The translations under genes were made by a program, and so were the position numbers. Below the pieces are notes generated by a model. The model saw nothing but the letters and a program-made list of their open reading frames with translations, did not search any database and was not told where the DNA came from. Of a stretch of 64,000 nt of DNA, positions 17,334 to 27,008 are shown piece by piece. Location: contig NZ_JMPP01000033.1 of the NCBI RefSeq assembly GCF_000735435.1, forward strand, positions 113,024-177,023. The letters run 5' to 3'. Within the stretch, counting starts at the first letter, position 1; each line of letters begins with the position of its first letter. Source of the DNA: Klebsiella planticola ATCC 33531. Lineage in GTDB: Bacteria; Pseudomonadota; Gammaproteobacteria; Enterobacterales; Enterobacteriaceae.

Positions 17334-18080
17334 ATGTCGAGCGAAAAAACCAATAATTCGAGGCGTGATTTTTTAGTAAAATCAATGGCTTTGATACCAA
17401 CGGTCGTGATCGGTAGCGGCAGCGTCGGCGCGGTTGCCGCCGCCGCTACCGCGCAGGCGGCGGAGAGTGCCCCTGCCGCCGGATCCGCTTCCGCGACCAC
17501 CGGCGAGTGGAAACCGCAGTTTTTTAACGAGCGCGAGTGGGCATTTATCAACGCCGCGGTAGCGCGCCTCATTCCGGCCGATGAGCTGGGGCCGGGCGCA
17601 CGTGAAGCCGGCGTACCGGAGTTTATCGACCGTCAGATGAATACTCCGTATGCCACCGGTTCCATCTGGTATATGCAGGGGCCGTTTAACCCCGATGTGC
17701 CAAAAGAGATGGGTTATCAGCTGCCGCTGGTCCCCAAACAGATTTACAACCTCGGAATTGCCGACGCCGATGAATGGTGCCAGGGCCAGTATCACCAGCC
17801 GTTCGCCGGGTTGACCCCGGAACAACAGGATGCCGCCTTAAGCCAGTTTGAAGCCGGTAGCGCCGCCTTTAAACAGCTGCCGTCTTCGCTGTTCTTCTCG
17901 TATCTGCTGCAAAACACCCGCGAAGGTTTCTTCAGCGATCCGATTCATGGCGGTAACAAAGGCATGGTTGGCTGGACGCTGATTAATTTTCCCGGCGCAC
18001 GCGCCGACTTTATGGACTGGGTTGAACGGGGTGAACGCTATCCCCTCCCGCCGGTATCAATTAATGGGGAGAGGGCATAA
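17334..18080 (+). CDS. Gluconate 2-dehydrogenase small subunit (subunit 3)
   Basis: With the ATG at 17334 the protein is 248 residues; CAGGA lies 8 nt upstream. The N-terminus has a twin-arginine signal ([12 protein letters not shown]), so the folded subunit, together with the flavoprotein that lacks its own signal, is probably exported by Tat. The rest matches the Gluconate_2-dh3 family ([20 protein letters not shown]). It is the first gene of a dehydrogenase operon (small subunit, GMC flavoprotein, triheme cytochrome c) that oxidises gluconate to 2-ketogluconate in the periplasm and feeds electrons to ubiquinone. A relative acting on another polyol or sugar acid cannot be excluded. Confidence 0.88.
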   Translation: MSSEKTNNSRRDFLVKSMALIPTVVIGSGSVGAVAAAATAQAAESAPAAGSASATTGEWKPQFFNEREWAFINAAVARLIPADELGPGAREAGVPEFIDRQMNTPYATGSIWYMQGPFNPDVPKEMGYQLPLVPKQIYNLGIADADEWCQGQYHQPFAGLTPEQQDAALSQFEAGSAAFKQLPSSLFFSYLLQNTREGFFSDPIHGGNKGMVGWTLINFPGARADFMDWVERGERYPLPPVSINGERA

Positions 18081-18082
18081 CG

Positions 18083-19867
18083 ATGGCCACCGTACTGAAA
18101 AAAACCGACGTCGCGATTGTGGGCTTTGGCTGGGTTGGCGCCATTATGGCCAAAGAGCTGACCGAAGCCGGATTAAATGTTGTCGCGCTGGAGCGCGGCC
18201 CGATGCGCGATACCTGGCCTGACGGTGCTTATCCGCAGGTGGTTGACGAGCTGACTTACAATATTCGCCGTAAGTTGTTCCAGGATCTGTCGAAAAGCAC
18301 CGTCACTATTCGTCACAACACCAGCCAGCAGGCGGTACCGTATCGTCAGCTGGCGGCCTTTTTGCCGGGGACCGGCGTCGGTGGCGCCGGTCTGCACTGG
18401 TCCGGGGTCCATTTCCGCGTGGATCCGATAGAACTGCGCATGCGCAGCCACTATGAAGAGCGCTACGGCAAAGGTTTTATCCCGCAGGATATGATTATTC
18501 AGGATTTCGGCGTCACCTACGACGAGCTGGAGCCCTTCTTCGATAAGGCCGAAAAGGTCTTTGGCACCTCCGGTACCGCCTGGTCGGTGAAGGGGCAGGT
18601 CGTCGGCAAAGGGCGCGGCGGCAACGCCTTTGCGCCGGATCGTTCGGACGACTTCCCGCTGCCGGCACAGAAAAACACCTGGTCGGCGCAATTGTTTGAG
18701 AAAGCGGCGCGGGAAGTGGGTTACCACCCCTACAATCTGCCGTCGGCGAATACCTCGGACTCCTACACCAACCCTTACGGCGCGCAGATGGGGCCGTGCA
18801 ACTTCTGCGGCTACTGCAGCGGCTACGCCTGCTACATGTATTCCAAAGCCTCGCCGAACGTCAACATCCTGCCCGCGCTGCGCCAGGAAAAGCGCTTTGA
18901 GCTGCGCACCAACGCTAATGTTCTGAAGGTCAATCTGACCGCCGATAAGCAGCGCGCCACCGGCGTGACCTACGTCGACGGCCAGGGGCGCGAAATGGAG
19001 CAGCCGGCAGATTTGGTGATTGTCGGCGCCTTCCAGTTCCACAATGTTCACCTGATGCTGCTCTCCGGCATCGGTAAACCCTACGATCCGCAAACCGGTG
19101 AAGGGGTGGTGGGCCGCAACTTCGCCTACCAGAATATGACCACCATCAAGGCTATTTTTGATAAGGATACCTTTACCAACCCGTTTATCGGCGCCGGTGG
19201 TAACGGTGTCGGGGTGGATGACTTTAACGCCGATAACTTCGACCATGCCGAGGCCGGCTTTGTCGGCGGCTCGCCGTTCTGGGTCAACCAGGCCGGGACC
19301 AAGCCTGTCTCCGGACTACCGGTTCCTCCGGGGACGCCGGCATGGGGCAGCAAGTGGAAATCGGCGGTTGCCGATACCTACACCCATCATCTGTCGATGG
19401 ACGCCCACGGCGCGCACCAGTCCTATCGCCAGAACTATCTCGATCTCGACCCGAACTACAAAAACGTCTTCGGCCAGCCGCTGCTGCGCATGACCTTTGA
19501 CTGGCAGGAAAACGACATCAAGATGGCGCAGTTCATGTTCGATAAGATGGCGCCGATCGCCAAAGCGATGAAGCCGAAATATCTGCTCGGCAGCCCGAAA
19601 AATGCCAACAGCCACTTTGACACCACCAGCTACCAGACCACCCATATGAACGGCGGCGCGGTGATGGGCGAAGACCCGAAAACCAGCGCGGTGAACCGCT
19701 ATCTGCAAAGCTGGGACGTGCACAACGTCTTTGTTATCGGCGCCTCTGCCTTCCCGCAGGGCCTGGGCTATAACCCGACCGGGACGGTGGCCGCGCTGGC
19801 CTACTGGTCAGCAAAAGCGATCCGTGAACGGTACCTGAAAAACCCGGGTCCACTGGTGCAGGCATAA
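18083..19867 (+). CDS. Gluconate 2-dehydrogenase flavoprotein subunit (GMC oxidoreductase)
   Basis: A 594-residue GMC-family oxidoreductase. The N-terminal FAD-binding Rossmann motif is GFGWVG (14-19) followed by the acidic end of strand 2 (VALERG). A C-terminal GMC_oxred_C region carries HMNGGAVMG and NPTGTVAALAYWSA near the active site. A Cys-rich segment, CNFCGYCSGYACYM (about residues 239-252), resembles the 3Fe-4S or cluster-binding region described in related FAD dehydrogenases. It has no signal peptide, so it should be co-exported with the Tat-bearing small subunit encoded 2 nt upstream. Confidence 0.9.
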   Translation: MATVLKKTDVAIVGFGWVGAIMAKELTEAGLNVVALERGPMRDTWPDGAYPQVVDELTYNIRRKLFQDLSKSTVTIRHNTSQQAVPYRQLAAFLPGTGVGGAGLHWSGVHFRVDPIELRMRSHYEERYGKGFIPQDMIIQDFGVTYDELEPFFDKAEKVFGTSGTAWSVKGQVVGKGRGGNAFAPDRSDDFPLPAQKNTWSAQLFEKAAREVGYHPYNLPSANTSDSYTNPYGAQMGPCNFCGYCSGYACYMYSKASPNVNILPALRQEKRFELRTNANVLKVNLTADKQRATGVTYVDGQGREMEQPADLVIVGAFQFHNVHLMLLSGIGKPYDPQTGEGVVGRNFAYQNMTTIKAIFDKDTFTNPFIGAGGNGVGVDDFNADNFDHAEAGFVGGSPFWVNQAGTKPVSGLPVPPGTPAWGSKWKSAVADTYTHHLSMDAHGAHQSYRQNYLDLDPNYKNVFGQPLLRMTFDWQENDIKMAQFMFDKMAPIAKAMKPKYLLGSPKNANSHFDTTSYQTTHMNGGAVMGEDPKTSAVNRYLQSWDVHNVFVIGASAFPQGLGYNPTGTVAALAYWSAKAIRERYLKNPGPLVQA

Positions 19868-19877
19868 AGGAAGGCAA

Positions 19878-21221
19878 ATGATGAAAATGCAATGGTTATC
19901 GGCACTGGTGCTCGGTGCGTTAAGCTGTGCGGCGTTTGCCGAAGAGGCTCCCGCGGACAGCAATTTGATTCAGCAGGGCGAGTATCTGGCGCGGGCCGGG
20001 GACTGCGTGGCCTGTCACACCAACGGTAAAGAGGGGAAACCTTTTGCCGGCGGCCTGGCGATGGAGACGCCAATTGGCACGATTTACTCCACTAACATTA
20101 CCCCGGACAGCGTCCACGGCATCGGCGGCTACACCTTCGAGGAGTTCGACGATGCGGTACGTAAAGGGGTTCGCAAGGATGGCTCAACCCTCTATCCGGC
20201 GATGCCGTACCCGTCATTCGCTCGGGTGAGCGAAGCGGATATGCGCGCGATGTACGCCTACTTTATGCATGGGGTGGCGCCGGTGGCCGAGGCGAATCGC
20301 GATAGCGATATTCCGTGGCCGCTGTCAATGCGCTGGCCGCTGGCGTTCTGGCGCGGGATCTTCGCTCCGACGCCGGCTGATTTTGTCGCGAATCCGCAGG
20401 TCGACCCGGTGCTGGAACGCGGGCGCTATCTGGTCGAGGGGCTCGGTCACTGTGGGGCCTGCCACACGCCGCGCAGCCTGACGATGCAGGAAAAAGCGCT
20501 TAGCGAAAGCGAGGGTGACGACTATCTGGCGGGCAGCAATGCGCCGATTGACGGCTGGGTCGCTTCCAGCCTGCGCGGCGAAAATCGCGACGGCCTGGGC
20601 ACATGGAGCGAAGCCGAACTGGCGGAGTTCCTGAAAACCGGGCGTAACGATAAGTCCGTGGTCTTCGGGGGAATGAGCGATGTTGTGGAACACAGCCTGC
20701 AGTATCTCTCTGATGACGATATCACCGCCATTGCCCGCTATCTGAAGTCGCTGCCGCCGCGTGGCGGAAAACAGACCCCCGCGCCGGTAGAAGACAGCGT
20801 GGCGAAGGATCTGTGGAAGGGCGATGACAGTAAGCCCGGCGCGGCGCTGTACGTCGATAACTGCGCGGCCTGCCACCGTACCGATGGCGTGGGTTACCAG
20901 CGCGCCTTCCCGTCGCTGAAGGGCAACCCGGTTGTGCAGACCGAAGATGCGACGTCGCTCATCCACATTATCCTCACCGGCAGCACCACGCCGGCGGTGA
21001 AAAATGCGGTCTCTAATCTGACCATGCCCTCGTTCGGCTGGCGTCTCGATGACCAGCAGGTGGCGGATGTGGTCAACTTTATCCGCACCAGCTGGGGGAA
21101 CAACGCGCCGCCGGTAAGCGCCAGCGATGTGGCGAAAGTGCGGAAGGACAAGTCGATCGTGCGCGATGAGAAGGCGACAGGTAACGTCGACATCTCGAAA
21201 CTGCCGGTTTCCGGCCAGTAA
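19878..21221 (+). CDS. Gluconate 2-dehydrogenase cytochrome c subunit (triheme)
   Basis: A 447-residue secreted cytochrome with a signal peptide ending near AFA (residues 19-21) and three CxxCH heme sites: C43-H47 (CVACH), C192-H196 (CGACH) and C329-H333 (CAACH). This is the standard triheme subunit that anchors the enzyme and passes electrons to quinone. No strong C-terminal helix is visible. The ATG at 19878 follows AAGGAAGG. The heme attachment it needs explains the ccm genes that start 83 nt downstream. Confidence 0.92.
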   Translation: MMKMQWLSALVLGALSCAAFAEEAPADSNLIQQGEYLARAGDCVACHTNGKEGKPFAGGLAMETPIGTIYSTNITPDSVHGIGGYTFEEFDDAVRKGVRKDGSTLYPAMPYPSFARVSEADMRAMYAYFMHGVAPVAEANRDSDIPWPLSMRWPLAFWRGIFAPTPADFVANPQVDPVLERGRYLVEGLGHCGACHTPRSLTMQEKALSESEGDDYLAGSNAPIDGWVASSLRGENRDGLGTWSEAELAEFLKTGRNDKSVVFGGMSDVVEHSLQYLSDDDITAIARYLKSLPPRGGKQTPAPVEDSVAKDLWKGDDSKPGAALYVDNCAACHRTDGVGYQRAFPSLKGNPVVQTEDATSLIHIILTGSTTPAVKNAVSNLTMPSFGWRLDDQQVADVVNFIRTSWGNNAPPVSASDVAKVRKDKSIVRDEKATGNVDISKLPVSGQ

Positions 21222-21228
21222 CCGTCGT

Positions 21229-21254
21229 GGATGCGCCGCCCGGGTGGCGCATCC
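21229..21254 (+). other. Intercistronic hairpin between the cytochrome c and ccmA genes
   Basis: GGATGCGCC (21229-21237) and GGCGCATCC (21246-21254) form a perfect 9-bp stem with an 8-nt loop. There is no T tract. It may protect the dehydrogenase mRNA or reduce read-through into ccmA. Confidence 0.5.
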
Positions 21255-21304
21255 CGAACGGATTGTCGACGCTAACGGCGGTCTGAACCAAGGAGAGTAC
21301 ATTC

Positions 21305-21928
21305 ATGCTGCATGCACAAGGACTGAGCGGCATCTTCGATGACCGGGTGCTGTTCCAGGCGCTGACCTTGACGGTCGGGCCAGGTGAACTCCTGCAGGTG
21401 GCCGGCGATAACGGCGCCGGGAAAACCTCACTGCTGCGGATGCTGTGCGGCCTGGCGCGTCCGGAAAGCGGTACGGTGAGCTGGCAGGGCGAACCGCTGG
21501 CGAGCGTGCGCGAAGCGTTTCATCGCCAGCTGCTGTGGCTCGGGCATAAGCCCGGCGTCAAAACGGCGCTGACCGCGGACGAAAATTTGCACTTCTTCTT
21601 CCCGCACTCCCGGCAGCAGACGCGAGAAGCGGCGCTGGCCGAAATGGGGCTGGCGGGTTATGAAGATGTCCCGCTGAGCCAGCTGTCGGCCGGACAGCAG
21701 CGGCGGGTGGCGTTGACCCGCCTGTGGTTGACGTCGGCGACGCTGTGGATCCTCGACGAGCCGTTTACCGCGCTCGACGCGTCGGCGATTGAGACCTTAA
21801 GTCGTCGACTGGAGCAGCATGTGTTGACGGGCGGCAGCGCGATTCTCACCACCCATCAGCCCCTGCGTCCGCTGGCCTGCGCGCTGCGTACGTTAAGGCT
21901 CGGCGTCGGGGGGGAGGGAAACGCATGA
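21305..21928 (+). CDS. ccmA: Heme exporter ATPase CcmA
   Basis: A 207-residue ATPase with Walker A GDNGAGKT (34-41), signature LSAGQQRR and Walker B LWILDEP. With CcmB it forms the ABC complex that releases heme-loaded CcmE from CcmC. The ATG at 21305 follows AAGGAGAG. It overlaps ccmB by 4 nt (ATGA). Confidence 0.95.
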   Translation: MLHAQGLSGIFDDRVLFQALTLTVGPGELLQVAGDNGAGKTSLLRMLCGLARPESGTVSWQGEPLASVREAFHRQLLWLGHKPGVKTALTADENLHFFFPHSRQQTREAALAEMGLAGYEDVPLSQLSAGQQRRVALTRLWLTSATLWILDEPFTALDASAIETLSRRLEQHVLTGGSAILTTHQPLRPLACALRTLRLGVGGEGNA

Positions 21929-22584
21929 CAGGGACGCTGTTTGCCCGCGAAATGCGCCTGGCATGGCGCAACGGGGCAGAGATTCTCAATCCGCTGTGGT
22001 TTTTCCTGGTGGTGATCACCCTGTTTCCGTTTGGCGTTGGCGCCGACCCGCAGCTGCTGACGCAAATCGCGCCCGGCATCATCTGGGTAGCCGCGCTGCT
22101 GGCGGCGCTGCTGGTGATGGACCGCCTGTTTCGCGACGACTGGCAGGACGGTTCGCTTGAGCAACTGCTGCTGCTGCCGACACCGCTGGTGGTGGTGGTA
22201 CTGGTCAAGGTGCTCGCCCATTGGGTCATGACCGGCCTGCCGCTGCTGGTGGTATCCCCGCTGGCGGCGCTGCTGCTGGGGATGGCACCCCACGATGCCG
22301 GCATACTGGCGTTGACCCTGCTGCTGGGGACGCCGACGCTGAGTTTTTTCGGTGCGGTGGGGGTTGGCCTGACGGTCGGGCTGCGGCGCGGCGGAGTTCT
22401 GCTGAGTTTGCTGGTGCTGCCGCTGTCGGTTCCGCTGCTTATTTTTGCCACCGGCGCCATTCAGGCTGGCGCCGCCGGGCTGCCGGTGGATGGTTATCTG
22501 GCGATTCTGGCGGCGTTTTTAGCCGCCAGCGCCACGTTGTGTCCGTTCGCCACCGCCGCCGCATTACGGCTGACGGTGCAATAA
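21925..22584 (+). CDS. ccmB: Heme exporter permease CcmB
   Basis: A 219-residue membrane protein with six predicted helices, the usual size and layout of CcmB. It begins [15 protein letters not shown], the conserved cytoplasmic N-terminus. It is the membrane partner of CcmA and overlaps its gene. A hairpin separates it from ccmC. Confidence 0.94.
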   Translation: MTGTLFAREMRLAWRNGAEILNPLWFFLVVITLFPFGVGADPQLLTQIAPGIIWVAALLAALLVMDRLFRDDWQDGSLEQLLLLPTPLVVVVLVKVLAHWVMTGLPLLVVSPLAALLLGMAPHDAGILALTLLLGTPTLSFFGAVGVGLTVGLRRGGVLLSLLVLPLSVPLLIFATGAIQAGAAGLPVDGYLAILAAFLAASATLCPFATAAALRLTVQ

Positions 22585-22587
22585 TTC

Positions 22588-22609
22588 GCTGCGGCGAGGC
22601 TGCCGCAGC
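22588..22609 (+). other. Intercistronic hairpin between ccmB and ccmC
   Basis: GCTGCGGC (22588-22595), loop GAGGCT, GCCGCAGC (22602-22609): a perfect 8-bp stem in the only sizeable gap inside the ccm cluster. Confidence 0.5.
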
Positions 22610-22637
22610 CATAAAAACAGTAGTGTGAGCAAACGTT

Positions 22638-23381
22638 ATGTGGAAAACATTACATCAACTGGCGATACCCGAACGGCTGTACGGCCTGTGCGGCCGCTGT
22701 ATTCCCTGGCTAACGGCCTTGAGCGCGCTGCTGCTGGCGGTGGGGCTGGTGTGGGGATTTGTCTACGCGCCGGCGGATTATCAGCAGGGGCAAAGCTACC
22801 GGATTATGTATCTGCATGTCCCGGCGGCCATGTGGTCGATGGGCGTCTATCTGGCAATGGCCGTCGCCGCCTTTGTGGGGCTGGTCTGGCAGATGAAAAT
22901 GGCCGATCTGACGGTGGCGGCGCTGGCGCCGGTGGGCGCCGCCTGCACGGCCATCGCCCTGGTCAGCGGGGCGGCATGGGGGAAACCGATGTGGGGAACG
23001 TGGTGGATCTGGGATGCGCGCCTGACCTCGGAGCTGGTTTTGCTGTTTCTCTATGCCGGGATTATCGCTCTCTGGCACGCTTTCGACGATCGCCGTCTGG
23101 CGGGCAGGGCGGTCGGTATTCTGGTGCTGGTGGGGGTGGTCAATCTGCCTGTCATTCACTATTCGGTCATCTGGTGGAACACGCTGCATCAAGGGTCGAC
23201 CAACATGCAACAGTCGATTGACCCCAGTATGCGTCTGCCATTGCGAATCTGCATTCTGGCCTTCCTTAGCCTGGTGGCCACCCTGACGCTGATGCGCCTG
23301 CGCAATTTGATTCTGTTACAGGAGCGGCGTCGACCCTGGGTCCAGGCGCTGGTTACTGCCCCAAAAGGAGCGGAGAAATGA
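22638..23381 (+). CDS. ccmC: Cytochrome c maturation heme-handling protein CcmC
   Basis: A 247-residue protein with six helices and the heme-handling tryptophan-rich motif WGKPMWGTWWIWD (114-126) flanked by candidate axial histidines H60 and one in VIHYSVIWWN. CcmC loads heme onto CcmE in the periplasm. The 3' end overlaps ccmD by 4 nt. The ribosome site is weak, which may lower its level relative to ccmB. Confidence 0.96.
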   Translation: MWKTLHQLAIPERLYGLCGRCIPWLTALSALLLAVGLVWGFVYAPADYQQGQSYRIMYLHVPAAMWSMGVYLAMAVAAFVGLVWQMKMADLTVAALAPVGAACTAIALVSGAAWGKPMWGTWWIWDARLTSELVLLFLYAGIIALWHAFDDRRLAGRAVGILVLVGVVNLPVIHYSVIWWNTLHQGSTNMQQSIDPSMRLPLRICILAFLSLVATLTLMRLRNLILLQERRRPWVQALVTAPKGAEK

Positions 23382-23611
23382 CCCCCGCCTTTTCATCTGC
23401 CGCCGCCTTTCTGGCTATGGGCGGCTACGCATTGTATGTCTGGCTGGCGGTGGCGGCGACGCTGCTGATCTTCGGTTTTCTGACGCTACATACCTGCTGG
23501 CAGCGACGGGCGCTGTTCCGTGAGCTGAGCCGTCAGCAGGCCCGGGAGCGGCGTATCGTCGCCGCTCGCCGCCGTGCAGAAGCGGAGGGCAGCGATGCAA
23601 ACGCGTCGTAA
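23378..23611 (+). CDS. ccmD: Cytochrome c maturation protein CcmD
   Basis: A 77-residue protein with one transmembrane helix (about 17-38) and a very basic cytoplasmic tail, as in CcmD, which helps release holo-CcmE from CcmABC. It overlaps both the ccmC end and, by 17 nt, the ccmE start. Confidence 0.9.
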   Translation: MTPAFSSAAAFLAMGGYALYVWLAVAATLLIFGFLTLHTCWQRRALFRELSRQQARERRIVAARRRAEAEGSDANAS

Positions 23612-24053
23612 AACCCGGCTTGGGATCGCGCTGGCGGTGCTGGTCGGCCTCGGGCTGACCATTGGCCTGACGCTGTATGCCCTCAGCGCCAATATCGATC
23701 TTTTCTACACCCCGGGGGAGATCCTGTATGGCAAAACGGAAACCCATCAGCGGCCACATCACGGCCAGCGCCTGCGGATTGGCGGCTACGTTCAGCCCGG
23801 CAGCGTCAAGCGTGACCCGCAGAGCCTGGACGTCAGTTTCCGCCTGTACGACGCCCGCGGGGTTGTGGAAGTTAGCTATCGGGGCATTCTGCCGGATCTG
23901 TTCCGCGAGGGGCAGGGAGTGGTAGCCCAGGGGGTGCTCGATGGCGATCGGCACATTACCGCCCGCCAGGTGCTGGCGAAGCACGATGAGAACTATACGC
24001 CGCCGGAAGTGAAAGAGGCGCTGCAGCCGGAGAAGAAGGGAGAACAACCATGA
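23595..24053 (+). CDS. ccmE: Periplasmic heme chaperone CcmE
   Basis: With the ATG at 23595 (CGGAGGG ribosome site) the protein is 152 residues. It has an N-terminal anchor helix (about 9-30), an OB-fold domain and the covalent heme-binding motif KHDENY with H130 and Y134, the same numbering as the E. coli protein. It carries heme from CcmC to CcmF/CcmH. An extension of the frame to 23574 is not supported. Confidence 0.96.
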   Translation: MQTRRKTRLGIALAVLVGLGLTIGLTLYALSANIDLFYTPGEILYGKTETHQRPHHGQRLRIGGYVQPGSVKRDPQSLDVSFRLYDARGVVEVSYRGILPDLFREGQGVVAQGVLDGDRHITARQVLAKHDENYTPPEVKEALQPEKKGEQP

Positions 24054-26002
24054 TGCCGGAACTGGGGCACTATCTATTGTGCCTGGCGACAGGCCTCGCG
24101 CTACTGCTGGGCATTTATCCGCAATGGGGCGCTGCGCGGCAGGACCCGCGGCTAATGGCGCTGGCGCGGCCCCTGGCCTGCGCGCTGTTTTTCTGCGTCG
24201 CGGGCGCCTTTCTCGTGCTGGTCCATGCCTTCGTGGTCAATGATTTCACCGTGCGCTATGTCGCGGATAACTCGAACAGCGCGCTGCCGGTGTGGTACCG
24301 GGTCGCGGCGACCTGGGGCGCCCATGAAGGCTCACTGCTGCTGTGGGTGCTGCTGCTGAGCGTCTGGACTTTCGCGGTGGCGCTGTTCAGTCGGCGGATG
24401 CCGCAGGACGCCGTAGCGCGGGTGCTGGCGGTGATGGGGACCATCGCCTTCGGCTTTCTGCTGTTTATTCTGTTCACCTCGAATCCTTTTGCCCGCACGC
24501 TGCCGCTCTATCCGGTTGATGGTCGCGACCTCAATCCGCTTCTGCAGGATATCGGCATGATTTTCCATCCGCCGATCCTTTATATGGGCTATGTGGGCTT
24601 CTCGGTGGCGTTCGCCTTTGCGATTGCCTCGCTGCTCGCCGGACGGCTGGATACCGCCTGGGCGCGCTGGTCGCGCCCGTGGACCCAGGCAGCATGGGTG
24701 TTTCTGACTCTGGGTATCGTGCTGGGCTCTGCCTGGGCCTACTACGAGCTGGGCTGGGGCGGCTGGTGGTTCTGGGATCCGGTGGAGAACGCCTCGTTTA
24801 TGCCATGGCTGGTGGGGACGGCGCTGCTGCACTCCCTGGCGGTCACCGAGAAACGCGGGAGCTTCCGGGCCTGGACCGTGCTGCTGGCGATTGCCGCCTT
24901 TTCACTGTGCCTGCTGGGAACCTTCCTGGTGCGCTCCGGGGTGCTGGTGTCGGTCCATTCGTTCGCCTCGGATCCGACGCGCGGGCTGTTTATTCTGGCG
25001 TTGCTGGTGGTGGCTATCGGCGGATCGCTGCTGCTGTATGCCCTGAAGGGGGGACAGGTGCGGGCGCGGGTCGAACATACGCTGTGGTCGCGAGAGTCGT
25101 TTCTGCTGGGGAACAATATTTTGCTGATCGCCGCCATGCTGGTGGTGCTGCTCGGCACGTTGCTGCCGCTGGTGCACAAAGAGCTGGGGCTTGGCAGTAT
25201 CTCGATCGGCGAACCCTTCTTTAACCTGCTGTTCACCGCGCTGATGGCGCCGTTTGCACTGCTGCTGGGAGTGGGACCGTTGATCCGCTGGCGGCGTGAC
25301 CAGCCGGGCAAGCAGCTTAAGCGGCTGGCGATGGCACTATTGGTGACATTGTCACTTTCTCTGCTGCTGCCGTGGCTGCTGCAGGACCGGATTGTCGCCA
25401 TGGCGGTTCTCGGTCTGATGATGGCGATTTGGGTACTGCTCTGTGCCCTGATTGAAATCCATGAGCGGGCGACCCACCGGCACGGTTTCTGGCGCGGCCT
25501 GCGGGTGATTTCGCGCAGCCAGTGGGGAATGGTGCTGGGCCACGTTGGCGTGGCGGTCACCGTCATCGGGATTACCTTCAGCCAGAACTACAGTATTGAG
25601 CGCGACGTGCGGATGAAAACCGGCGATAGCATCGATATTCATCGCTACCACTTTGTGTTCGACGGGGTGCGCAACATCGTCGGCCCGAACTGGACCGGCG
25701 GCGAAGGGGTGATTACGGTGACGCGCAACGGTCGCCCGGAAGCCACGCTGTACGCGGAAAAACGGTACTACAGCGCCAGCCGCATGATGATGACCGAAGC
25801 GGCGATCGGCGGCGGTTTGACGCGCGATCTGTATGCCGCGCTGGGGGAAGAGCTGGAGGATGGCAGCTGGGCGGTGCGTCTGTACTACAAACCGTTCGTG
25901 CGCTGGATTTGGTTCGGCGGCGGCCTGATGGCGCTTGGCGGCCTGTGCTGCATGCTCGACCCGCGCTACCGGATGCGTAAACAACGGCAGGAGGCGCCAT
26001 GA
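24050..26002 (+). CDS. ccmF: Cytochrome c heme lyase subunit CcmF
   Basis: A 650-residue polytopic membrane protein. The [15 protein letters not shown] motif near residues 240-254 is the conserved heme-handling domain, with histidines such as the one in LLHSLAV nearby. CcmF transfers heme from CcmE to the apocytochrome. It overlaps ccmE by 4 nt and ccmG by 4 nt. Confidence 0.96.
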   Translation: MMPELGHYLLCLATGLALLLGIYPQWGAARQDPRLMALARPLACALFFCVAGAFLVLVHAFVVNDFTVRYVADNSNSALPVWYRVAATWGAHEGSLLLWVLLLSVWTFAVALFSRRMPQDAVARVLAVMGTIAFGFLLFILFTSNPFARTLPLYPVDGRDLNPLLQDIGMIFHPPILYMGYVGFSVAFAFAIASLLAGRLDTAWARWSRPWTQAAWVFLTLGIVLGSAWAYYELGWGGWWFWDPVENASFMPWLVGTALLHSLAVTEKRGSFRAWTVLLAIAAFSLCLLGTFLVRSGVLVSVHSFASDPTRGLFILALLVVAIGGSLLLYALKGGQVRARVEHTLWSRESFLLGNNILLIAAMLVVLLGTLLPLVHKELGLGSISIGEPFFNLLFTALMAPFALLLGVGPLIRWRRDQPGKQLKRLAMALLVTLSLSLLLPWLLQDRIVAMAVLGLMMAIWVLLCALIEIHERATHRHGFWRGLRVISRSQWGMVLGHVGVAVTVIGITFSQNYSIERDVRMKTGDSIDIHRYHFVFDGVRNIVGPNWTGGEGVITVTRNGRPEATLYAEKRYYSASRMMMTEAAIGGGLTRDLYAALGEELEDGSWAVRLYYKPFVRWIWFGGGLMALGGLCCMLDPRYRMRKQRQEAP

Positions 26003-26556
26003 ACCGCAGGCTGCTTTTTATTCCGCTGGCGCTGTTTCTGCTGCTGGCGATGGCGCTGTTCTGGCAACTGTTGCGTAACGCCGACGGCGACGATCCGACG
26101 ATGCTCGAATCCGCGCTGATCGGCAAACCGCTGCCTGAGTTTCGTCTTGAGGCGTTGACGACGGCGGGAAAAACTTACAGCCGCGCGGCGCTGATCGACG
26201 GGAAACCGCTGCTGCTGAACGTCTGGGCCACCTGGTGCCCGACCTGTCGCGCCGAGCATCAGTTCCTTAATGAGCTGGCCAGGCAGGGGGTCCGCGTCGT
26301 CGGGCTGAACTACAAAGATGACCGGCAGAAGGCGGTGACCTGGCTCGACAGTCTGGGCAACCCCTATGCGCTGAGTCTGTTCGACGGCAGCGGTATGCTG
26401 GGCCTTGATCTGGGCGTATATGGCGCGCCGGAAACCTTTCTGATTGATGGCCAGGGCATTATTCGCTGGCGTCACGCCGGGGATCTGAACGCCAGGGTGT
26501 GGCGCGAACAGCTCCAGCCGCTGTGGCTGAAATATACGCAGGAGCCGGCAACATGA
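25999..26556 (+). CDS. ccmG: Thiol:disulfide oxidoreductase CcmG/DsbE
   Basis: A 185-residue membrane-anchored thioredoxin with active site WCPTC (C80, C83), matching E. coli DsbE numbering. It reduces the CxxCH cysteines of apocytochrome c, with CcmH. It overlaps ccmF and ccmH by 4 nt each. Confidence 0.96.
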   Translation: MNRRLLFIPLALFLLLAMALFWQLLRNADGDDPTMLESALIGKPLPEFRLEALTTAGKTYSRAALIDGKPLLLNVWATWCPTCRAEHQFLNELARQGVRVVGLNYKDDRQKAVTWLDSLGNPYALSLFDGSGMLGLDLGVYGAPETFLIDGQGIIRWRHAGDLNARVWREQLQPLWLKYTQEPAT

Positions 26557-27008
26557 GGCGCTGGATACTGGCGCTGATGGCGCTGCTGCTCGCAGGCCAG
26601 GCGCTGGCCGCCATCGACACCTGGCAGTTCAAAAACGAAGCGCAGGAGCAGGCGTTTCGCGAGATCACCTCCCAGCTGCGCTGTCCGAAGTGCCAGAACA
26701 ACAGCATCGCGGACTCGAATGCGATGATTGCCGCCGATATGCGGCTGAAGGTTTATGAGCTGATGCAGCAGGGGCAAAGCAAAGATCAAATCATCGCCTA
26801 TATGGTGGCGCGCTACGGCCATTTCGTCAGCTATGAACCGCCGTTGACCGCCGGGACCTTACTGTTGTGGCTGGTTCCGGGGCTGTTTGTTATCGCCGGT
26901 GTCGCGCTGCTGGTGGCGCGAACCCGACGTCGCGGCGGAGCAAGCGCTGCACTGAGTGCACAAGAGCGTCAGCGGCTGGCGGCGTTACTGAACAAAGGAG
27001 AGGATTGA
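26553..27008 (+). CDS. ccmH: Cytochrome c maturation protein CcmH
   Basis: From the ATG at 26553 the protein is 151 residues: a signal or anchor segment, the redox motif LRCPKCQN (C44, C47), then a C-terminal helix. The longer frame to 26499 runs into ccmG and is rejected. In E. coli CcmH is fused to the TPR domain; here that part is the separate gene ccmI, as in many other proteobacteria. Confidence 0.95.
   Translation: MRRWILALMALLLAGQALAAIDTWQFKNEAQEQAFREITSQLRCPKCQNNSIADSNAMIAADMRLKVYELMQQGQSKDQIIAYMVARYGHFVSYEPPLTAGTLLLWLVPGLFVIAGVALLVARTRRRGGASAALSAQERQRLAALLNKGED

Noticed and set aside
18173..19246. A 357-codon minus-strand frame
   Set aside because: Antisense to the GMC dehydrogenase gene, no ribosome site or domain.
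20325..21302. A 325-codon minus-strand frame
   Set aside because: Antisense to the triheme cytochrome c gene; low-complexity Arg/His-rich translation.
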